The notes under the pieces were generated by a model. That model searched no databases, had not been told where the DNA came from, and was given only the letters and a program-made list of their open reading frames with translations. A stretch of DNA of 64,000 nucleotides from Mucilaginibacter sp. (GTDB lineage: Bacteria; Bacteroidota; Bacteroidia; Sphingobacteriales; Sphingobacteriaceae): positions 1 to 64,000 of the forward strand of contig NZ_JAQBOW010000162.1 in assembly GCF_028287845.1 (NCBI RefSeq), written 5' to 3'. Shown here in pieces: positions 59,725-64,000 of the stretch; positions within the stretch are counted from its first letter, which is position 1, and each line of letters starts with the position of its first letter. The position numbers were made by a program, and so were the translations under genes.

Positions 59725-60516
59725 GTGAAGATACATTTCTATAAATACCAGGGTGCCGGCAATGATTTTATATTGGTTGACAACCGCGAAAACCGTATAA
59801 ACCATCACAATGTGAAGCTAATTGCACATTTATGTGACCGCCGTTTTGGAGTTGGCGGCGATGGCATTATGTTTCTTCAGAATAAAGAAGGCTTTGATTT
59901 TGAGATGGTTTATTATAATGCCGACGGCCAGCCAAGCAGCATGTGCGGCAATGGCGGGCGCTGTATTGTAGCCTTTGCAAAATTTTTAGACATTATAAAA
60001 AACGAAACAGATTTTTTGGCAGTTGATGGCCCGCATCATGCCAAAATTTCAGAAACCGGCGATTGGGTGAGCCTGCAAATGATTGATGTGGACACCATTA
60101 CCAATGATGCCGGCGCGTATGTTTTAAATACCGGATCGCCGCATTATGTAACTCTTGCCGATAATTTAGCTAATAAAGATGTGTATACCGAAGGCCACGC
60201 CATCCGTAATAACGAAACTTACCACGCCAACGGCATCAACGTAAATTTTGTTGAACCAAACGGCAACGGTTATTTTGTACGCACATTTGAACGTGGTGTG
60301 GAGGATGAAACCTATGCCTGCGGCACCGGCGTTACGGCGGTAGCGCTTGCTATGGCCAAACACAACAACCAAACTGGTACCATTGAGACCCCTATAAAAG
60401 TTTTAGGCGGCGATTTAAATATCCGCTTTAGCTATGATGGTAATACCTTTACCCATATTTTTTTAGAAGGACCGGCAGTGCAAGTTTTTGAGGGAGAAGT
60501 AGAGGTTAACGTTTAA
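59725..60516 (+). CDS. dapF: Diaminopimelate epimerase
   Basis: This 263-residue enzyme starts with GTG at 59725 (MKIHFYKYQGAGNDFILVDN). The two catalytic cysteines are in SSMCGNGGRCIVAFAKF (about 73) and ETYACGTGVTAVALAMA (about 197). It converts LL- to meso-diaminopimelate for lysine and peptidoglycan. The GTG start is set by the family N-terminus, and no in-frame ATG lies nearby. Single-gene unit. Confidence 0.95.
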   Translation: MKIHFYKYQGAGNDFILVDNRENRINHHNVKLIAHLCDRRFGVGGDGIMFLQNKEGFDFEMVYYNADGQPSSMCGNGGRCIVAFAKFLDIIKNETDFLAVDGPHHAKISETGDWVSLQMIDVDTITNDAGAYVLNTGSPHYVTLADNLANKDVYTEGHAIRNNETYHANGINVNFVEPNGNGYFVRTFERGVEDETYACGTGVTAVALAMAKHNNQTGTIETPIKVLGGDLNIRFSYDGNTFTHIFLEGPAVQVFEGEVEVNV

Positions 60517-60840
60517 TCTGGATTTATAATTACCGTGGGATTTTAAAAAAGACCAATGTAAGTGTTTCACAAAATATGAAACACATGAAACACTCTTTTG
60601 GGTTAACCTATTGATATTTAGTAATTTGACAAAACGAGTGAAACACTTTGAAACAGTACAAAAGCTTTAGGTAAAGACACATAAGTTATTTATAATAAGT
60701 ACTTTACGCTGTTTGGCGATTTTTTGCAAAAACAGAGTGAAACACCTGATATGAAACACCTTTTTTTCTAATCTTTTTGACATAATTTGTTTAAATGTCT
60801 AAAAAATATTAAATTTGTATAAATTAATATTCATTTCTTC
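60517..60840. repeat. 324-bp gap with nonamer GAAACAC repeats and the tetR promoter
   Basis: ATGAAACAC, ATGAAACAC (about 60575-60593), GTGAAACAC, TTTGAAACA (about 60635-60652) and GTGAAACAC plus ATGAAACAC (about 60738-60760) are spread over 200 bp, with inverted GTGTTTCAC near 60560. No reading frame is visible. Confidence 0.65.
60786..60817 (+). promoter_or_regulatory. Bacteroidota-type promoter of the TetR-MFS operon
   Basis: TTTG (60786-60789) and TAAATTTG (60810-60817) are 20 bp apart, a full -33/-7 match; the start codon is 23 bp further on. Confidence 0.65.
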
Positions 60841-61458
60841 ATGTCCGTCAGCAACCCTTTAAAAGAAGATGTTATCCAGGAGCAAATCCTGCAGGCGGCT
60901 AAACGGTTATTCCAGGTATACGGCCTTCATAAAGTAACAATGGACGATGTGGCCAAAGCCATTGGTAAGAGCCGAAGCTCACTTTACTACTATTATAAAA
61001 GTAAGGATGAAATATTTGACGCCGTAATGGATATTGAAATTAAGGAAATGCTTACGGCAATTGCCCGCGCTGTAGGCGAGGTACCGGGTGTTGAACAGAA
61101 GATAAATGCTTTTTGTGTTACTAAACTAAAGGTGCTGCGCGAAAAAAGAGCATTTTATAACACATTAGATGCCGGTATGGATGCCGATGCGATGTCTCAT
61201 TTTAACAAAACCAAGGTTATCCATCATAGCCTAGTTATGAAACAGGAAGGCGCTTTACTTAGTCAAATTTTAACAGGCGGAATTGAAAAGGGCGAATTAC
61301 GTGCGATAGATGAAAAAGATCAGGCTGTGCTGATTTTTGTGCTGCTTAGCAGTTTACACGGCTTAAAACGCGAAATGGTTATGGAAAATAATTTTGAAGG
61401 GATTGAACCTGCGGTTAATACATTAACCCACATGATTATGTACGGATTAAAGAGATAA
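60841..61458 (+). CDS. TetR/AcrR-family transcriptional regulator
   Basis: This 205-residue protein has a helix-turn-helix in HKVTMDDVAKAIGKSRSSLY, then YYYKSKDEIFDAVMDIE, and a helical ligand-binding domain. It is divergent from nothing and heads an operon with the MFS exporter and a cysteine hydrolase, so it probably represses these. It is not closely similar to the TetR at 47638. Confidence 0.92.
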   Translation: MSVSNPLKEDVIQEQILQAAKRLFQVYGLHKVTMDDVAKAIGKSRSSLYYYYKSKDEIFDAVMDIEIKEMLTAIARAVGEVPGVEQKINAFCVTKLKVLREKRAFYNTLDAGMDADAMSHFNKTKVIHHSLVMKQEGALLSQILTGGIEKGELRAIDEKDQAVLIFVLLSSLHGLKREMVMENNFEGIEPAVNTLTHMIMYGLKR

Positions 61459-61522
61459 AAAAATTTGATATAATTTCGACACAATGACAAAAAATGTCGA
61501 AATGCTTATAATTATTATATTA

Positions 61523-62800
61523 ATGAAGACAGACAAAACATCCAGCCTATTCCGTGCATTCCGGAACCGTAACTACGCCGTGTTTTTTAGCGGGCAGTCC
61601 GTTTCACAAATAGGCACCTGGATGCAACGAACTGCGGTGAGTTGGGTCATATACTCGCTTACGCATTCGGTATTTATGCTTGGGCTTGCCGTGTTTGCAC
61701 AGCAGTTTCCCTCTTTTTTGCTTTCCCTGCCCGGAGGAGTTGTTTCTGACAGGTACAACCGTCATAAAATATTACTGATTACCCAAACAGCCTCAATGAT
61801 ACAGGCCATATTGTTGGCCGCGTTAATTTTAACCAATCATTATGTAATTTGGGAAATACTGACACTAAGTGTTGTATTAGGCATCATCAATGCCTTTGAC
61901 GTGCCTGCAAGACAGCCGATGGTGCATGAGATGATTAACGATAAAGAAGATCTTGCTAATGCACTTGCACTCAACTCGGCCATGGTGAATATAGCCAGGT
62001 TGGTAGGGCCCGCGCTTTCAGGTATCATATTGCAGGTATTTGGCGCCGGCATCTGCTTTTCATTGAACGCGTTAAGCTTTGTAGCGGTAATCACATCGCT
62101 ATTGCTCATGAAGTTGCCTGAATTTAAGCCGCCTGCGGTAAAAAAGAAAGTTAGCCACGAGCTTGCCGAAGGCTTTCGGTATCTACAACAGACACCCGCC
62201 ATTGGCACAATTATACTACTGATCGTGGTATTAAGCTTGCTGGTTTTACCCTACGATACGATGGTGCCTGTTTTTGCCAAAGTCATTTTTAAAGGCAATG
62301 CGGCTACTTTTGGGTATATCAGCAGTTTTATGGGCTTAGGGGCTATTATGGGCAGTTTATTCTTCGCTTCGCTAAAAAAAGGAACCAATATGCGAATCAT
62401 TATATTGATGAGTATCGTTATTTTAGGTGTGGGACTGATAATCTTTTCCCGTATCAGTTATTTTCCCGTTGCCATGCCATTTGCCGTTTTAATAGGTTTT
62501 GGGTCATTAATGCCCACAACTGCCTGCATTACCACTATACAGATGGAGGCGGCTTCACATATGCGGGGCCGCGTAATGAGTTACGTTGCCATGGGCTATT
62601 TTGGAATGTTGCCTTTGGGAAGCCTGCTTATTGGAACGATTTCTGAAAAAATAACCGCCCCTTTAACGATGCTTTGCCAGGGAATAATAGCCATTGGCAT
62701 AGCTGCACTGTTTTTTAAATTACTAATTAAGGATAAACCCGGTGGAAAAAACAGGGAGCAGTTTAAAAAAACACATGAATTAGAAATAGAAAAAATTTAG
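61523..62800 (+). CDS. MFS transporter (MFS_3 / EntS-like)
   Basis: From the ATG at 61523 (MKTDKTSSLFRAFRNRNYAV) the protein has 425 residues and about 12 helices. FFSGQSVSQIGTWMQRTAVS in helix 1 and GGVVSDRYNRHKILLITQ (motif A) are typical of the MFS_3 group, which exports siderophores, macrolides and similar small molecules. RQPMVHEMINDKEDLANALA is the family-specific middle block. It lies 65 bp after tetR. The substrate is unknown. Confidence 0.9.
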   Translation: MKTDKTSSLFRAFRNRNYAVFFSGQSVSQIGTWMQRTAVSWVIYSLTHSVFMLGLAVFAQQFPSFLLSLPGGVVSDRYNRHKILLITQTASMIQAILLAALILTNHYVIWEILTLSVVLGIINAFDVPARQPMVHEMINDKEDLANALALNSAMVNIARLVGPALSGIILQVFGAGICFSLNALSFVAVITSLLLMKLPEFKPPAVKKKVSHELAEGFRYLQQTPAIGTIILLIVVLSLLVLPYDTMVPVFAKVIFKGNAATFGYISSFMGLGAIMGSLFFASLKKGTNMRIIILMSIVILGVGLIIFSRISYFPVAMPFAVLIGFGSLMPTTACITTIQMEAASHMRGRVMSYVAMGYFGMLPLGSLLIGTISEKITAPLTMLCQGIIAIGIAALFFKLLIKDKPGGKNREQFKKTHELEIEKI

Positions 62801-62828
62801 TCAATTATTAATCATAAAAAACAAAAAA

Positions 62829-63392
62829 ATGGAACAACTTACAAAAAACACCGCCCTATTGGTAATGGATATGCAAATTGCCATAATTAGCCGGTTGCCA
62901 GATGCCGCAGGGATTATCGGTAATGTTGCAAAAGCTATAGCCAATGCACGCGAAAAAAAAATGCCTGTTATATATGTTGTAGTAGGATTTAGACAGGGAG
63001 CCCCTGAAATAAACATGAACAATAAAGGCTTTGCCGCCAGCAAGGAAATGTTTGCCAACTTAAGTGCCGATGAATTTATAAAAATCCATCCGGATTTAGC
63101 ACCGAAGGCAGATGAGATAACGGTGATAAAACGTCGTGTTAGTGCATTTTCCGGCAGCGACCTTGAAGTGATTTTAAGATCACTGAATATTGGGCACATG
63201 GTACTTACAGGTATTGCTACCAGCGGTGTAGTATTGTCAACTGTGCGTGAAGCTGCCGATAAGGACTATCGCCTCACTATTTTGGCAGATTGCTGCGCCG
63301 ATGGAGACGAGGAAGTACACAGCGTGCTTACAACCAAGATCTTCCCGCGCCAGGCAGAAGTACTTACTATTGATGAATGGAATAAAATATAA
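62829..63392 (+). CDS. Isochorismatase-family cysteine hydrolase
   Basis: This 187-residue alpha/beta hydrolase has the catalytic Asp in TALLVMDMQIAIISRL (about residue 13), Lys in TVIKRRVSAFSGSDLEVIL (about 100) and a position TGIATSGVVLSTVREAADKD where the nucleophile Cys normally sits. Here the usual Cys is replaced by Ser or Gly in ATSGVV, so activity is doubtful or altered. It ends the TetR-MFS operon, 28 bp after the transporter gene. Confidence 0.82.
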   Translation: MEQLTKNTALLVMDMQIAIISRLPDAAGIIGNVAKAIANAREKKMPVIYVVVGFRQGAPEINMNNKGFAASKEMFANLSADEFIKIHPDLAPKADEITVIKRRVSAFSGSDLEVILRSLNIGHMVLTGIATSGVVLSTVREAADKDYRLTILADCCADGDEEVHSVLTTKIFPRQAEVLTIDEWNKI

Positions 63393-63407
63393 TAATTATT
63401 ATCCAAA

Positions 63408-63445
63408 TTAATTAAATCCCTACCTGAAGGTGGGGGTTTAATTAA
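63408..63445 (+). terminator. Intrinsic terminator of the TetR-MFS-hydrolase operon
   Basis: TTAATTAAATCCC with ACCT pairs with AGGT and GGGTTTAATTAA, a long interrupted stem about 15 bp past the stop codon. Confidence 0.65.
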
Positions 63446-63599
63446 CCAGCTAAATGCGTATATACTGTAGGTGCAAATAACAGCTCAACTCACACTGTTA
63501 ATAATTATTTAACTCCAAATATTTCCACTTGCTATAAATTCTGTTTAGGTTTGAATTTTTTGTTGATGTAGCTTCTCTTAAATTTTTTGCAAGAAGCTA

Positions 63600-64000
63600 A
63601 TGTTACGTGTTGATAGTTCAAAACCCTGCCAGATAATTTATGCCATTGCACGGCATGAATATTTGGGTTATGTTATTGAGCCACACATAGTTCAGCTAAA
63701 TCCAAACGGCGAATTTTCTTTAACCCACCAGCGTTTATTCTCAAATACTGCTACAGAGTTTGTTCATTGTATTGATGATACCGATTTAAAGCTGATTAAG
63801 CTTTTAGAAGAAATTGAGCAGGGGAATGTTATTAAAAAATTCTATAAAAAGCCTATCCGCCCATCAGAGTTCTTTGCTAAAATATTTAACGAGCAGCTTT
63901 TTGAAACCATCCGCCCAAAAATAGAAAAGCGCATGGCCGACGCGCTCATCCTGCTTGGCAACAAAAAGGTTTACCAAATGAGCAAGGAAGGCTACCCTGC
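63600..64000 (+). CDS. Probable SNF2/DEAD-box helicase, N-terminal part (runs off window)
   Basis: A frame open from the ATG at 63600 to the window end gives 133 codons, starting MLRVDSSKPCQIIYAIARHE. The segments LGYVIEPHIVQLNPNGEFSL and TEFVHCIDDTDLKLIKLLEE resemble, from memory, the N-terminal region of Bacteroidota SNF2-type helicases. No helicase motif is inside the window, so the identification is tentative. The region from 63446 to 63599 upstream shows no other gene. Confidence 0.6.
   Translation, partial: MLRVDSSKPCQIIYAIARHEYLGYVIEPHIVQLNPNGEFSLTHQRLFSNTATEFVHCIDDTDLKLIKLLEEIEQGNVIKKFYKKPIRPSEFFAKIFNEQLFETIRPKIEKRMADALILLGNKKVYQMSKEGYP

Overview
The window reads as a chromosomal segment of a Bacteroidota bacterium, most likely Sphingobacteriaceae (Mucilaginibacter/Pedobacter-like). 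The signs are AT-rich intergenic DNA, promoters of the Bacteroidota type (TTTG or TTG, about 19 nt, then TAnnTTTG), secreted proteins with short signal peptides ending in AxA-Q, outer-membrane beta-barrels, a Ku protein, a diaminopimelate pathway gene and many short intergenic palindromes. No rRNA, integrase, conventional transposase, phage or CRISPR array is visible. The genus is inferred from protein character, not from a database match.

Layout. 1-7.8 kb: the end of a histidine kinase, a secreted FAD oxidoreductase, a YfiT-like DinB-fold protein, a 2Fe-2S reductase, a zinc-type alcohol dehydrogenase, superoxide dismutase, tadA and csaA. 7.8-12 kb: serS, rsmI, lnt, then a 399-bp element in which a GIY-YIG nuclease reading frame lies between perfect 35-bp inverted repeats. 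12-19.3 kb: a BadF-type kinase with a response regulator, then a MarR-RND efflux operon. 19.4-24 kb: an M61 peptidase, small stress-type proteins, Ku and a Gly-rich secreted protein. 24.2-28.6 kb: a two-component system with a barrel protein, a basic exported protein and ApbE. 28.8-33.9 kb: prfA, lpxH, a repeat-rich exported protein and an S41 protease. 34-38.9 kb: a porin, an AhpD-like protein, a repeat-rich gap, two tandem tRNA-like RNAs, an Lrp regulator and gltX. 39-47.4 kb: a histidine kinase with a DinB protein, an ECF sigma/anti-sigma pair, a sodium symporter with two tiny membrane proteins, and a PIG-L deacetylase. 47.6-52.4 kb: a TetR-TolC-EmrA-EmrB operon. 52.6-56.6 kb: pnuC with an NMR kinase, then an ECF sigma operon with a DUF4097-like protein. 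56.7-64 kb: an RlmI-like methyltransferase, a Deg protease, dapF, a TetR-MFS-isochorismatase operon and the start of a probable SNF2 helicase.

Two things stand out. (1) At 35806-36059 on the minus strand there are two tandem RNAs with a full tRNA acceptor stem, D-arm and T-arm, an Asp-like GUC anticodon with C38 and G73, and an enormous 40-44 nt variable region. The two copies differ by compensatory changes. They have their own consensus promoter (36119-36150) and terminator (35744-35773). (2) The GIY-YIG element at 11526-11924 shares repeat-arm motifs with several short palindromes that carry no gene, which suggests a nuclease-linked repeat family.

A third theme is phased intergenic DNA. 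Arrays of degenerate 7-bp units (up to ten units in perfect register at 50711-50780) occur in at least seven places, one of them inside gltX. Related 8-bp and 9-bp arrays occur elsewhere.
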